The notes under the pieces are model-generated. The model made no database searches, was not told the DNA's origin, and was given only the letters and a program-made list of their open reading frames with translations. Both the position numbers and the translations under genes were made by a program. This document shows, piece by piece, positions 1 to 20,737 of a DNA stretch of 64,000 nt (its first letter is position 1; each line of letters begins with the position of its first letter). Origin of the DNA: Ziziphus jujuba (lineage: Eukaryota > Streptophyta > Magnoliopsida > Rosales > Rhamnaceae); the NCBI RefSeq assembly GCF_031755915.1, contig NC_083388.1:28427001-28491000 (forward strand), in the 5' to 3' direction.

Positions 1-528
1 GTGCAGCTTTGTGAATAATATAAATATAAAGGAATATTATATCTGGATCTATTAATATTTACATTAATTACAATTTAATATTTAGATTTTAAAAATCAAA
101 ATTAATACTTTTGAGGGAGTATGGACAATATTATTTCAATATGAGTGAATGAAACAATAAATAAAAAAATTTGTAAATTTTAAAATCTAAAAGTAGATTG
201 ATGATATTTTTGAAGCTAAAAAAACTAAATTGTATTCAAATCAAAATTTAAAAAAGATGAACGAAATTATCCTAAATATAATTCAATATATACATATAAG
301 AGAAGAAAGGCGTCTTATTCATATAAAATATTTTACCCAAAGAAAAAAAAAAAATCAGATAGAGTATACAATCACTCAACAAGCAAAGTGTTTTAATTAA
401 TTTATTCACTTATGCTGAGATCACGAAGTGCGTTATTTCAGACTGTAGATAAGAAATAATGACAGACTGGAACGTAATATGGAATGTGTAACGCGTACAA
501 GTCTCTGTCATCATATATATAGTATATT
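1..528. other. 3' flank of the beta-glucosidase gene, AT-rich
   Basis: No coding signal was recognised. The stretch is AT-rich and holds short A runs. The part nearest position 528 must contain the 3' UTR and polyadenylation region of the minus-strand beta-glucosidase; I could not fix a cleavage site. Confidence 0.5.
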
Positions 529-7513
<6,985 letters not shown>

Positions 7514-7577
7514 AATTGATTACTGATATTGATGAAGATTGAGGAGGACGATGCTCTCTGCCCAGCTACCACTTCTC

Positions 7578-7585
7578 TTTATATA
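7578..7585 (-). promoter_or_regulatory. TATA box of the beta-glucosidase gene
   Basis: The minus strand reads TATATAAA about 65 bp upstream of the ATG at 7513. This would place the transcription start near 7550 and give a short 5' UTR of about 40 nt. It supports the chosen start codon. Confidence 0.6.
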
Positions 7586-9649
7586 GCCCAAAAATCAACC
7601 ACTGTTTATCGAGAATAATAAATAAATAAAAATAAAATCAACCTACACATATATTATTAGAAAGAGACGCGAAAAAGCCAGATTAATAATGAAATATAAA
7701 TGTATAGTATCATATTTTGGGCATAATCAAATGTCAAGTTTTTAGCTATATTTCTCATTGTCTTTCTTTTATTTATTTATCTTTTTTCTCGATATATGAG
7801 TGTACATGAGAAAGTAAAATCAAGCACATATTACAAAAGTCCACCAAATGATTCTCCAAAAAAAAATAAAAGAGTACTCTAAAATAGTACCCTATTCTTT
7901 TCACGTATATAGAAGCATGGTTTTCATTATTGGGGGTCAATTAATTAACAAACAATGTACAGCTCAAGAAAAACAACAAGGCTCCCGCTAAAAACACAAA
8001 ATGACCGGCTTCAACCATCATGTGACTACTTTGTCTCATTAAATGGAGTAACTTTCACTACAAAAGGATTAATTTCGAGTATGGGGTTCCCCTTTTTGGG
8101 ATCATTTTAGCAAATTAATCAACAAAGTTGTCAGACACTTTCTTGCTCCATTTTAGTGAATAACCCTAGTTATCTGATTTTACCCTTTGTATATGTATAT
8201 ATATACATACACACACACGTTTGATTAGGTAGTTCAACCTAAAGTCAAGGTGTAACTTTAATTTAATGTAAGCTTTTAATTAGAAATAGCGTATGTCGCT
8301 ATGTATAATCATCTTGTTCTACCTAATTCAGTATAAGAGTTTAATTACTCACGATCGAATGTATAGCGTATAAAACTGAAACACATATCCGACTAAAACT
8401 CAAAGAAGCCAAATAGTAATAGTACATGGATGGTAGGATATGTGAGATGAGATATTCGTGACAGAGAAAGATTGGACTTAAATTTCGACCATGCGAAAAT
8501 GGTGGCAATAAATCTTCACTGTGGGGTACTCGTGCTGCACACACTTTGAATGAATAGCAACCTTCCCCACCATATATTCTGTGTCAACGTTCCTTATCAA
8601 CAAACTATTCGCGGTCGACAACACGAAATTGAAAAAGAAAAACGTGGCGGAGAAAAATTGTGCAAACCCAGTGAAGGATTTTGAGAAAAATAATAGATTA
8701 GATTGGAAGTATATTTTACTATATTCATATATTTGGAATTTTACTATATTCATATATTTGGTATTTATGCAGAGTGTACAACTGATGTCATTGCTACATG
8801 TTATCTCAGGGAACAATAAACAAGTGATAAAGGGATACATATACACATAAGTAGACGATAATAATTTATCTTAATTAAGGAGATAAGCATTTATCTTAAT
8901 CTTGAACCTCTATCACTGATTAAATTTATCACCAACAGCCAGCTCAAGTAAATTTCTTTGTAACAATTAAAATAAAAAAATAAAAAAATTCACCGAAAAG
9001 AACTAATCAAAAAAGAAAGTTAAAATAAAATAAAAGGAGGAAATTCGTTTAATTTATTAATTGCACATATATTCATTTGTATTCACTATAAATAAATTAT
9101 AATTCTTATAGAAACAAATAATAATTTGGATTTGAATCCCCCACTTTAATATCAAAATATAAATATAATTAAACTCCAATTAGAATGAATGTTGTGTGGA
9201 TATATACCATGCAACATATTATGAGATAAACTTTATTTCACAATATTTTATGTGATATAAGTCCGTACCATATCTTTTAAGTTAACGCTTTTATTGAAAT
9301 TATAGATAGATATAAAACGAAAATCGTAGAAAAAAATATTTTGGAAAGATCCAAATTTATTCCCGGGGAAATTAGGATGGCTGGCTAGCTAGGATTTAGA
9401 ACACATGGCTTTTTTTCTTTTCAACAAATGGCTATTAATTACATCATTTTATTTTTATTTAGGTCAATATCAGATACATATAGCATATAGCAAAATAAAC
9501 AAACACTATATATACAATAATATATTTAAAACAATATAAAAATCCTTCCCAAATCTTGTTTCCTCTTTGTCTTTTTCTTGCTTTTTTGGAGGATGATATC
9601 CTAGCAATAATACCCACACTTTCCATATATGAAATCCTAAATTCGAGTA

Positions 9650-9686
<37 letters not shown>

Positions 9687-10171
9687 GTAGAAATTATTTC
9701 CGACGGGCAGGTGATTATGATATTTTGAAGAGTAAACCAGAAAAGTTGATGCTGGATCAGGCTTCTAGAACTACTTTCAGCTATAAACAAAAGGATTTAA
9801 AGAGGAAAAGTATAAGGTTGAAATTTCCTGTTTAATTTTTATATTTTGTAATTAGCTTTGAATTCTTCAACTACTGTTTATTATAATAAATAAAAGATAC
9901 GTAGCTATAAAGGGATTCTGCCACGCCCGTGATCCAAATATTAGATATAAATGCAATAAAAAATAAAAGGTTTTATGTTTCGCCGATGAAAACCATAAGA
10001 AAATGTGATACACATTTCAAGGAAGACTTTTCAAGTGGCCATTTTGCAATAAAATTTGACGAGGAATACATCCCTATTTGAGAATCAACTAGGCTAAAAC
10101 TTAAGCGTCAGAGAAAACTATAATTTGAATAAGAAATTAGAGATATACAATTAAAAAAAAAAAATTAGAGC

Positions 10172-10216
<45 letters not shown>

Positions 10217-10865
10217 CTAAGAAGATTAGAGCCACATGTATGTAATGCATTTTTATGTACACATATAGATATAGTTATGCAGAGTAGGATTGAAGGAAAA
10301 TGAAGATTACCCAACTCGTCCTTGAATTTTAGAAGTCTCTGCACTGCCTTGCTGTGAGGGTTCCGTATATTGCACTCGTTATTGTACATTATATTTTATC
10401 TTTAAGCACTAGGTTAAATTTATTAATACTCATTAGTGAAATTCATGATTATTTGTTTGGATTTTTTATTTTCCATTGTAAAAATACTATCATCATGATT
10501 TTTCTCGTCCATTTTGATTTTTTTTTCTTCATCAGGATCATAATGGTTAATAAAGTTTTTTTAAAAAGGGATATTTAGTTGGTGAAGTTTTGGACTAAAC
10601 CATCAATATAAGTAAGAGCTCTCGATGCATGCTTATAACTCCTTTGCAACTCTTTCCATCAAAATCTAATAAAATGAATGCATTTTATTAAGTCCCTAAT
10701 ATGCTTGTTATTTTTAATATCAACTATTATTATTTGCGTTGTTCATTTGGTGCTTATTATCCATGTACAACTAATAAACACCACACAATCTACTTTTGCA
10801 CTTTTCAAAAGTTGGACCATAACATTTATTTTGTGCCTTCGTAAAATCATAATATCCCTAAGAAT
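7586..10865. other. Intergenic spacer, no supported gene
   Basis: AT-rich DNA. It contains a (TAA)n microsatellite at about 9650-9686 and TA repeats near 10178-10201. A 122-codon minus-strand open stretch at 8478-8846 and an overlapping plus-strand one at 8581-8850 match no family I recognise, and their composition resembles the surrounding spacer. Confidence 0.5.
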
Positions 10866-11350
10866 GTCAACGGGATAGGACGGAGTTGGTTTTTAAAATT
10901 CTATTTCCATCCCTGCGGAAAATTTTTTATCCCATCCTTGTAGTTTTCTAGGTTTTTTTAGAGGCACGGAGGGGACGGAGATTTACCAATCGGGACACGA
11001 TGGGATGATTTGCCCGATTTAATTTTTTTATTTATTTATAATTGATATAATTTTTTATTGAGAAATTTATATATATATATATATATATTTTATGAATAAA
11101 ACATAAATAAATTAATTAAAATATAATAAAAATACAATAAAATACATCAAGGTCCAAATTTACAATTATAATAAAATGCATCCTTAAAAAATACAATAGT
11201 TCAAATATATAAAATATATATAAAATAAATATAAATGGGCAGTTTCGGACCAGGTTCTTTATTCCCTAGCCCTGGCCCGTTTCCGATTCGGGCTTTAAGG
11301 ATTTATCCTAAGTCCACCCGCGGTCCCGATTTTTTAGGAAAAAACCATCC
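10866..11350. repeat. Probable degenerate DNA-transposon remnant
   Basis: Two patches rich in CGGGA/TCCCG (10866-11020 and 11236-11345) flank a very AT-rich core. Runs such as CAACGGGAT at the left and CATCCCGT at the right are roughly inverted. This resembles degenerate non-autonomous elements common in plant genomes, but the ends and target duplication are not clear. Confidence 0.35.
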
Positions 11351-13479
11351 CGTAAAAAATAGTGCATTACGATTTTCAAGATGTGCGAGACAAATTGATA
11401 TTCCTAAATATTCCCACATCAATGCCACTTTTCTAACACAAATAAAGCTTCAATTGCCATGAAAGATCAATAGCGTCTTCACTACCTCAAAGCTCCAAAA
11501 TTTCATAGGTTTGGCCTTTTAGGAATATCATATCTAAATGTTCATACATATCGAGCCCACACCATTTGCGATGTGATTTATATTCAATCGAGCACAGCCA
11601 CATACCCATCCTATTTCAATTTCATAGTTTTAGTCTTTTAGGAACATATCTAAAAAATATACATATTAAGTCCATATCATTGATGATATAATTTATATCC
11701 AAGCGAGTAAAACCACATATCCTATCCTATTTCCGCGCTTGCCAAATGTAAATCATTGAAAATTCATTAAATAAAGTCATATTTATATATTAATTTCTTG
11801 TTAAGTTACAGTATTGAATAGATTCTTTCTTTTCAATGACAAAGATTGAATGGAATGGCTTGGACTATAATAGGATTCATCTCTCTTCAGGGCGTACAGC
11901 CTAATATACCTACTTTGGTCCAAATTTTCAAGTTTATCTTATTGAGCTGGCAGATTTGATTAATTATTTAGAACGTGATTATGGGTGATTCTTATTTGTC
12001 AATTAAGTATCGACTACAAACATGCAAAGACAAAAACAAGTAGCATAATTTAAAACCATTCTTGATATTAAGCTTACACCAAGCCCATGTTACTTTATCC
12101 AAGGTTTTTGTTAGACAAATACTAGCTAGTTGGAGCAACCAGAACATACTGTAGTTCTTTATATTGTTTTTCTTATAGAGACAGGGGAGAGATCTTGAGA
12201 GTTGGCTGATTTTGTTGATATTTTATTAAACAGCCTTACCAAAATCAGTTCAAACGGAAACCTTAATTTTTGCGGATTGTTTTGTCTTTTTCCTTCTACG
12301 GTTTTAGAGCTTTGGAATGCAAGTTCCTTCACATTAAAACTTTGTCATAATTAGGATACCGTTGTGTGTAGCTTTCTTTTTAACTTTTCTGTAACAAATT
12401 GCATACTGTACCAGTCTCTCCTCCTATTTAATCTTTATATATTCTTCTGCCACCCATCAAACCATGTACCAGCCTAGCCATGGAAAGAAAAACGTTGCTT
12501 CAATATTGAGTTGTTTGGTCACATTTCCATGTTCCGCTGGAGCATAAAATATCTAAAACATCAAAATAAAGTAAATGATATTTTCTCTTTTCTTTTTCTA
12601 GATCCTAATAAATTTCTTACTGGTGAATCGAAATGAGCTTGTTATGAAAATAGTAAAAGAAATAATCTTTGAAGACAGCTTTATACCAGTTAACCAATCA
12701 GATGCTAATTTCATCCAAGATCTGAATCCATTATTGAATCAGTACAATGAAGAAAGAGATCAGGTTCAGTTTACCATTGGTTACGATAATATCAACATCA
12801 TTTCAATGAAAATAAATATAACCTTTACAAATGCTTCCAACCATAAATTCTGAATTTTATTACCAAAAAAAAACCATAAATTCTGAATCTGCTGTACAAT
12901 GTAAAAGCTTTTTTGGTAATTCTGTACAACGCAAAAGCTAGAAAAGCCATGAGAAATTCAAATGATGATGCGTAAAGAAGAAAAAGAAAAAAAAAAAAAA
13001 GTACAAATAACCAAAAAGTCAAAATTCTATACATCGATTTGACTGCAAATTCAAGCATTGACAAGCCACAATAATATCTGAAAAAGCTCTCTCTGCCATT
13101 GCAGGCTCATTGAAAGGCTTGCCAAGAAGCAAAACGTCCAAAAGCTTTAGAAAGTTCTTACACTAACTGGTTAAAGGAAACCCACAGCTAAGTCCACTCA
13201 TGTATAAAATCCAGAATCTTCAAATTTAGGAAACTTCAGTCTACAATAATATTGGTTCAACTTCATGTTCTTTTCCCACCAAAAAGCAGGTTTGTATCAA
13301 ACAAATATGCTCAAGTCTTATACCATAAAAGCCTTCCAAGCACCTTAAGCTTCATCCAACAATTTTCTCCACTCAAAATTTCACTGATACAGAGTCCTCA
13401 CATGCTCTTGTCGTCTAATAAAGTTTTCCTATCTTAAATTATAAACATGGCGTAAAAAGCTTTCAACTATGGAAAAACT
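11351..13479. other. Intergenic spacer, no supported gene
   Basis: Mostly AT-rich sequence with short diverged repeats: 'tttaggaa(c)atatc' phrases recur near 11516 and 11637. The plus-strand open stretch at 12623-12853 (76 residues) has no recognisable domain. Nothing else is supported. Confidence 0.4.
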
Positions 13480-13515
13480 TCATTGACTACCATAAATTCA
13501 TTGACTACCATAAAT
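13480..13515. repeat. 18-bp tandem repeat, two copies
   Basis: The phrase CATTGACTACCATAAATT occurs twice back to back, the second copy slightly altered at its end. No function is evident. Confidence 0.7.
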
Positions 13516-13620
13516 GATGTATAAGCAGAATTCATTAGCAACCAAAAATAACTATTAGTTCCGCTTACTCCAAAAGCAAAGCTTAAACTATTTCATAGAG
13601 CTAACTCGGCAGTCTCATAG

Positions 13621-13868
13621 ATCTAGTATAAATCTACAGGTTGTGTGTGTATGTGCATACAGGAAGCAGGCTACATGGAAAAGAAAGAATGTCAATTATG
13701 CAAATACAAATAACCAACATTTAAGCATTAAAGTAAAGTCATAAATCTAGTATAAATCTATAAGGTGTGTGTGCATGTCCATAAAGCAAGCAGGCTACAT
13801 GGAAAAGAAAGAATGTCAATTATGCAAACACATATAACCAACATTTTAAGCAGAAAAGTAAACGAACT
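13621..13868. repeat. 124-bp tandem duplication
   Basis: The segment starting ATCTAGTATAAATCTA at 13621 recurs at 13745. Shared blocks include a GT-rich run and CAGGCTACATGGAAAAGA. The copies differ by a few substitutions and small indels, so this is a fairly recent local duplication downstream of the minus-strand gene at 14446. Confidence 0.75.
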
Positions 13869-14445
13869 ATGATATCACAAGTTTAACATTTAAGCAGAAA
13901 AGTACATGCTATGAACTACAATGTAACAAATTTAAGCAGGAGAACAGACGAAACATGGTTCAAAAACTTAATTAATTAGATAAGGAGATTAATTCTCTTT
14001 TACCCATGCATGATTAACACAATCAAGGGCAAGAAAGATGTGGTCAAGAATGTTAAGCAGCACTGAACAAAATACAAATTATCGAAATATTATCTCATCT
14101 GAACCTAGATGTACTCAACCAAAACAGAGATTACTGTATGAGAAACAAAGTGCTCTTAATTATGTCTTGCAACTTATACAATACGAAAAAAAACTAGTCA
14201 GAATTAAAGATATGGAAAACTACAGCCAGCAGAATGAATTCGGAATTTCACAATTAAAATAAAAAAAGGAATCAATGGTAAGGAATTACCAAAAAGATAA
14301 TAGGAATAATAAACCCCCAAAACACAAAAACACAAAAATTTCAAAAGAGAAGACAAAAGAAAAAAAGATTTGAACTAGAGATTTACTAGTCCTCACTTCC
14401 TATGGCAATGTGAAATGGAAGATGCCATTCCAGGAAATTGCAATC

Positions 14446-14859
14446 TCACTTGCACTCAACACCAGCTTCAGCAGCTCGACGTGGCTTACTTTTTCGCCTG
14501 CTTCCATTATGTCGGAATCCATTAGACTTAGTTGAGTCATCAGTACTTGATCGTGTACCAACACCATTTTCCTCATTAACTGAATCTGACTTCTCTTTTA
14601 CCTGAGAGTATCGCTTCCTCTTTTTTCCATTTTCGGCGGCAGGGGGACTTTTCATCTCTTTCGTTGAGATACCAGCTTTAGCATTCTCACTGTCATCCTC
14701 TTCTATCTTTTCATTTTCTTCTTCATCCATCTCATCCTTCAATGGTTTCTGAGGCCTTCCCCTTCTTTTCTGTGTCGGTATTTTTTCTTCCTCACCACTT
14801 CCAGGATCATCATGATTGGTGACAGTTAACCTCTTTCCCTTTCCTCTACCTCTACCCAT
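14446..14859 (-). CDS. Small basic nuclear-type protein with AT-hook-like motif
   Basis: A 137-residue protein, complete in one exon, beginning MGRGRGKGK. Residues 31-38 (KRRGRPQK) form an AT-hook-like core that could bind the minor groove of AT-rich DNA. It is followed by an acidic Glu/Asp-rich stretch (about 42-60) and a Lys/Arg-rich C-terminal half with KKRKR (79-83) and RRKSKPRR (121-128), which look like nuclear localisation signals. It has no enzymatic motif or membrane segment. I recall it as a conserved plant protein of unknown function; that is from memory, not a search. An in-frame ATG at 14877 would add six residues, but the MGRGRG start looks more natural and sits just after a possible intron acceptor (TTCTAAG). 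The 5' UTR is probably spliced. Confidence 0.8.
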   Translation of the reverse strand: MGRGRGKGKRLTVTNHDDPGSGEEEKIPTQKRRGRPQKPLKDEMDEEENEKIEEDDSENAKAGISTKEMKSPPAAENGKKRKRYSQVKEKSDSVNEENGVGTRSSTDDSTKSNGFRHNGSRRKSKPRRAAEAGVECK

Positions 14860-16291
14860 AATCTTAGAACTCCACAAAAGAAAAACTCATGCAGAAGAAT
14901 ATTTCTGCCAAAAAAAAAAAAAAAAAACAAATACAAAGGTGTAACTCATTCCGATAAAAAGTGTTAGTTTTTTTTTTTTTTTTTTTTTTTTCACTTCCAG
15001 TAAAACTAGTAAAACTGAGTGGGAATAAACAACTTGTATACAAAAAAATTATGGACACACATGCAGGCTTTTGGGCATCCTGAAAGGCATATTCATCTGA
15101 TCATCTTTTACTAAGCAAGCAAATCAACAAATACTTACATAATAAAGTAAAATAAAAAAGAGCCAACAATTCAAGATCTTGGGATGTAGAATTGAATAGA
15201 AAAACAAAATGAGCACAAGCAGAATCCACTACTTCCTACAAACAATGGCTTAATGGATATACAGACATCTCCTTGACCGGTTAAAGCTGTATTATCTGGA
15301 ATTTCCAGTAAATTAATTTCCACATGAACGATTTTTAGTAACTCAAAATATGGTCATGTTTCAATATTTTTCCCTTATCCATCTTGATTGAGGAAATTGT
15401 TTTTATGTGCTAAACTACTAATTGACTTTCATTAGACATAAATACCGGAGCCTTAGAAACATACATAAATCATATTTAACCTCAGTTTGTTTGTCCATAT
15501 GAACATAAAAGATGACATAATTTTAGACACTTTTTATGCCTACATACACTTCCAAAAATCATTACATCCTGAATTAATTATAGTTCGATGGATTTTTAGG
15601 CTCAGTGGTTGGAAGGATTTAGTTTCTGAAGCTATGGAGCTAAGTAAAAAGTTGAGTATTTGTTACTTTTTTCCTTCTGTCCCTTTAAATCTATATAACA
15701 GACAAAATAAGTTAAAAATGAAATCTACATATGAAAACCAATCAATAAAGTTCAACAAAGGATGATAGAATTTATCTACTTTCACAAAATATTTGGCTAC
15801 ATGTTTGAAACAGAATTCATGGTTTTCATTACAAAGGAACGAAATTTATGCGAGTTCACACTCAATAGTTGAAAGCGAGAAAGGATAAATAATGGAGCGA
15901 ACTGAAATCGATAAGAAAAATGACATCACCACAAAGATTTAAATCAGGGGAATAGGGAAAATGAAGATAAGAAATGCTTGTATCTGGAAAATCAAATCAG
16001 TAACACGAAAAGGATGAACTTTCCGAAGAACAAAGACTTTCCAAAAGGCGACACAGGCAAGATCAATTACAAAGCTTAAACATCAGATGAAAGTAATGTA
16101 TGAACTGGATAGAACTCAAACTGACCAACAAAATCTTTACCGTGACCCTCAACCCCTCAACCCACCATATCAAAATAGGAAGCAACACATGGGGCAGAAA
16201 AGAAAATGTTCCAATCCCACAGATTTTTTTTAACCAAAAAAAAAAATACATATATATATATATATATATGATAGAGAGAAATGGTACTTAC

Positions 16292-16428
16292 CTGATACGA
16301 AATAAAGCCGATATGCATCTTGACCACGAAACCCATTACTCTGAATCTGCTAAGGAACTCATAGAAAACTCAGAAAAGACCAATACCCATATGGGATTTT
16401 TCTCAGTCAGTTGATTTATACCATGAAG
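16292..16428 (-). other. Probable 5'-UTR exon of the AT-hook-like gene
   Basis: On the minus strand a T-rich tract ending TTTCAG precedes 16428, and a consensus donor CAG|GTAAGT follows at 16292. The 137-bp block between has no long reading frame and contains a three-codon upstream ORF (ATG GTA TAA). It lies 1.4 kb upstream of the coding exon at 14859, where acceptor-like sites occur. The first exon is probably in 16450-16740, which contains a (CT)n tract typical of plant 5' UTRs. Linkage to the gene is inferred. Confidence 0.45.
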
Positions 16429-16602
16429 CTGAAAAAAAAACGGAAGACTTTGTAAGTGGCAAAATCTATGATCTGAACAGGAAATACTGTGTATCCAGAT
16501 CAAGAGAGACCACTTTAAGATTTTGATAGATTAAGGAATAGCATATGAGGTAGAACAAAGTGTGGCGCCCAACAAACTGGCCAAAGGAAAACAAAGAGAG
16601 CG

Positions 16603-16605
<3 letters not shown>

Positions 16606-16636
<31 letters not shown>
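16606..16636. repeat. (GA)n microsatellite
   Basis: A near-perfect GA/CT dinucleotide run in the presumed promoter or 5' UTR of the minus-strand gene at 14446-14859. Confidence 0.85.
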
Positions 16637-16638
<2 letters not shown>

Positions 16639-16742
16639 CAATGAAGCGTGAAGAGATATTTGTTGATAGGCTCTGTAGTCTGCGACTCTGTAAACTGTGG
16701 TGTGTTCGTAAGAAACTCAAGAAAACAAGGGCATTTTGGTAA

Positions 16743-19639
16743 CTATGAAAAGGGTTGAGAAGTGAGATATGGTTTTAGCTAATTTGACTATCTTGAGTTG
16801 TAGTTAAATCAAGTTCACATTATAGTGTACTCTACATCTGCCTCTTACTAGTATAACTATATTTAAGCCAAAATAATAATACTAATAATTTTTTTTTTTT
16901 TGCTTGAAATAATAATACTAATAATTAGTATACCTATATAATTTCCGCCACATTCCCCAAGGTTCGTGAAACTTGGGGGTTAAAAAAATAACACAAAAAG
17001 TAACAATATATATTCTATATATAATTATACCCACCTTGAAAAAGAACAATGAAGATCATTAAAAAAAGTACAATGAAATTCTAATCCACTTGATTAAAAA
17101 AAAAAAAAATGTCATCCACTTTGTCTTAAAATTCACTTCAAAAAACTGGAGATTTTTAGGAATGTGAATTATAAGCTATATATTAATAGATTTGCTATAA
17201 AGTGTTATATACTAATTATAATCTATATATTAATAGATTTGCTATAAAATGTTATATACTTTTTTTCTTCTAATATAGACATTTGACGTTTGATAATATA
17301 TTTGTGGAAAATCTATATAAAAGAATATATTATCTGATGTTCAACGTTTAGGTTGTAGAATGTGATAAACACAATATGTTTTATAGTAAAATCTTATATA
17401 TTACTATGTATAATATATATATATATATATATTGATATTTCAAAATGATGTATGCTATTTGGGGATTATTTCCTTCATTGATTGAGATGGAATAGAATAG
17501 TGTGTTTGAAGCGGCTGAAGTTTGAAATTCATTTTGATGATATAAATGTGGTATTGGTTCAAATAGATACGATAAGAACGAAATTCAAAAACATTGCACG
17601 CTAAAAGTGGAGTCAACACGTGAAGTATTACCTATTGGAAATTATAATGAAAAACTTTCATCTATGAACATTTTCCCAAATGAAATTTTTGTAATGAGTT
17701 TGTTATTTGTTACGGAATAAATTTTAATTAAAATATTTAATTTTATTAATTTTTATATTAAAAATTTAAAATGAATTTTATAATGATAACTATTTAAATT
17801 ATTATATAACATATAAATTTTATCAATATTTTTTAACCCATATGAAATTAATGGAAGATTGGAAATTCAGTTCGCACATATTTTATTTTATGTCCTCGTC
17901 AAATCTTTATTACATAAAGTTAAAGGGTAATAAAAGTGAAATGCTAGCATTGTTCCATTTTTCGGTTAATCAGCGAGGCTTATTTTACTATAGTTGGATT
18001 AAATATTGAACCAAAAGACAAAAAGAGAGAGAGAGCGAGAGAGAGAGAGAGGTAAAAATTTTAAAATTAGTAGCAAAAAATAGAAAAAAGTAATTGTTAA
18101 CCATGTAAAAGAAAAGAAATAAGGCTACTTGGTTGGTTTGGGAAAGAGAGAGTGAGAAGGGACTCTGTAACCAACCTTATCTACTCAACTAAAAATTTCA
18201 CCTAGGATTAGAAATGTCCATAATTTGTGCCCTCTGTTTTCCTCCTTTTTCTACAGTTAGTAAGTTACCTATTACTTTGGGCTTGAAACATTTGAAAATT
18301 AAGCTGACGTAATTTTCTATTTGTATTTGACACATTTTAAAGGTTTAAATTGTTACATTATAGATGATCAAAAGAGAAAAAAAAAAAAAAAATTTGTTAC
18401 ATTATAGATCAGAGCTTCTTATTTATTAGCAGTACTTAATCAAGGTTTTATATTTCTTTCTTTTTCCCTAATCGTTATTCCCCCTATTCTCTTTTGAGAT
18501 ACAACTTTGTTTTTTGTTTTTTTGTTTTCTTTTTTGTTGCTTTTGAGATACCATTTTTTTTTCCTTTTTCGATTAAAGTGAAATAGAATATGAACAACAA
18601 CTAGTAGTTTTTGGCAACAGATTTAGAATTAATGACGACGAATTGCACGCAGGTAAAGCCCAATGGGAAAGAAAATGTTTCATATCCAATGAATTGCTAA
18701 GCCATTTTTATTTTACCTAATTAATAATTAACTTAATGAGATGAAAATGAAAATGGTAGGGGGGGAAGAAAAAAAAAAACCTACTTAATAAGACAGCTTA
18801 AATGGATGACAGCCACCTGCGACTATGAAAGTGGTTTAGTCCACAAATTTTGTATGGATACAGACATTTGCGTGTATTAAAAAAAATAATATTTTATCTC
18901 CTTATGATATTTTCCATGAAAGTTCAAGTAAAAAGCTTTTTGACTTTCTTGCTAACCCTATTGTTTTCTGAACCGATGTGCGTCTCATGGAAAATTATTT
19001 CAAAAAATAAAAATAAAAATCTCATGGGAAATAAGTGCAAAACGTGTGAAAAAATTATTCAAATGAAGTTTTCTCTTTAATTTGGAAGTTCGACAATGAT
19101 TAAACCTGGAAAAGTTTAAACAAATAAAAAATATAAATATTAAAAAAATAAAATTAGAATCATTATAATCCCTAAATTACGGCCCAATATGTGAATGAAA
19201 TTAAAGAGAGGTGGTCCTTTTAAAAACCAGTTCCACATGCCCACTATTTTCTTTACAAAATGATATGTGGTTTTAGTAAAATCTAATAAAAACTGTACAT
19301 ACGTAATCCCATAATTTTTTTGGCAGCATTTGGTGCATGTGGATCTTAGCAGAATACATATTAAACGCATACTGTGGTCCTTGAAGACTTTAGAACATGG
19401 ACAACAACCACAGAGCAGGCAGGATGTGGTCTTTGTGGGGGTAATATATTTGATTGATTCTGAATATATACTACTAATGGAAGGAAAATTCATCTAAGCA
19501 ATACAACCAATGCTAAAAAGAAAAGCAAAAGGAAAAGGAAAAAGTAGGCCATAAAGGGGTGAATTTTAGACTTTTTAGTTCTTGGTTATGACCCTTTGCT
19601 CTCTAGTTTTTTCAAGTTGCTTAACCCGTAAAGCATTCT
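16743..19639. other. Intergenic spacer, no supported gene
   Basis: AT-rich DNA. A 47-bp imperfect tandem duplication lies at about 17171-17264, a (TA)n run at about 17407-17432 and a GA-rich run at about 18026-18052. The short open stretches here match nothing recognisable. Confidence 0.5.
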
Positions 19640-20235
19640 AACAAGTAAAGGTGATAAGGCTTTTAAAGTTGATGTTTACAAATGTTTAATATGGTCAAAA
19701 TATGTTTTGGAAGTCCAAATTTTTCGAAATGTTCAAAATTTCCCTAAATCTTTGTTACAAACCATCTTTATTAAATCATATTGAGATTTGGAGTTTAGCT
19801 AGTTGAAAGTAAAATAGTTTAAATGTTTTATTGAATTAGAACAAGGTTATTAGACTCTATTTATATTCGTAAAAACATGTTTGTAAATCCAAATTTCCCA
19901 AAATGTTTATGATTTTACAAAAGCTTTGTTTTAAACATTTTGGTGATATCGTTTACAGATTTGGAACATTAAACTTAATGATATCATTTAGAGATTTGGA
20001 ACTTTGAGCTTCAAAATAAGGTATTATAGAGGTTTAGTAAGTAAGGTGATTGGACTCTTGAAGTTAATGTTTAGAAAGATTTAGTATTGTCAAAAAATTG
20101 TTTATTAAGTTCAAATTTCTCTAAATCTTTATCATTTCCCAGAATCTTTGTTCTAAACCATTTTATGGAATTATTTTAAGATTTGGAGCTTTAAAGTTGA
20201 AAATAAAGTATTCCAATAGTCTAAGTAATGTAAAC
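19640..20235. repeat. Degenerate tandem repeat, about three units of 198 bp
   Basis: Units begin near 19645, 19842 and 20042 with versions of 'gta(a)aggtgattggactc'. They share phrases such as 'aagtTCAAATTT', 'TCTTTGTTctAAACCATTtT' and 'gAGATTTGGAgcTT'. The units are strongly diverged, so the array is old. It encodes nothing obvious. Confidence 0.6.
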
Positions 20236-20737
20236 ATTTGTAAAAATGGATGAAATGAAGCCAATTCAGTATAAATGTAAAGACACAACACTTTCTCCGG
20301 TTTGGTTATTAGTGACAAGATACCTGGACTACTTTGAGTACCATTGAAAATTCCTCTATGACTATGTGAAGGCTTTATAAGTTTACACAAAATCAATAAA
20401 TCTATTGGATGAAACACATATAGTTTGTAAAGAAATGTACAAAGATTAGTGGAATTTGGTAAGTTCAGCTGGTAACGACCTGCGTAGAGACTTGAGTTAT
20501 TTTCATTTTATATTGTCAATGATATGATATTTAAACTTTCACAAGTGCTTACAACAGGAAGATTAAAGGATGTAAATAGGCAGATATATGATGAAAAACA
20601 CGAAATAGAGAACCAATGGAGGTAGCTCAAGGACTTCATGTGCAAATTCAGTTTCATGAAGGGTATTAGGAGTGAACTTTATTTGAAATTTAATGTCTTC
20701 AATGGATAAATTAGAATTTACAGAGCCGATTATATCT

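Noticed and set aside
8478..8850. Overlapping open frames on both strands
   Set aside because: No domain or start context, and the composition is the same as the spacer. Kept only as an unassigned remark.
10300..10890. Plus-strand hydrophobic open frames
   Set aside because: AT-rich sequence produces Phe/Ile-rich frames by chance; no start context or family match.
12623..12853. 76-codon plus-strand frame
   Set aside because: No recognisable motif, no promoter or splice support.
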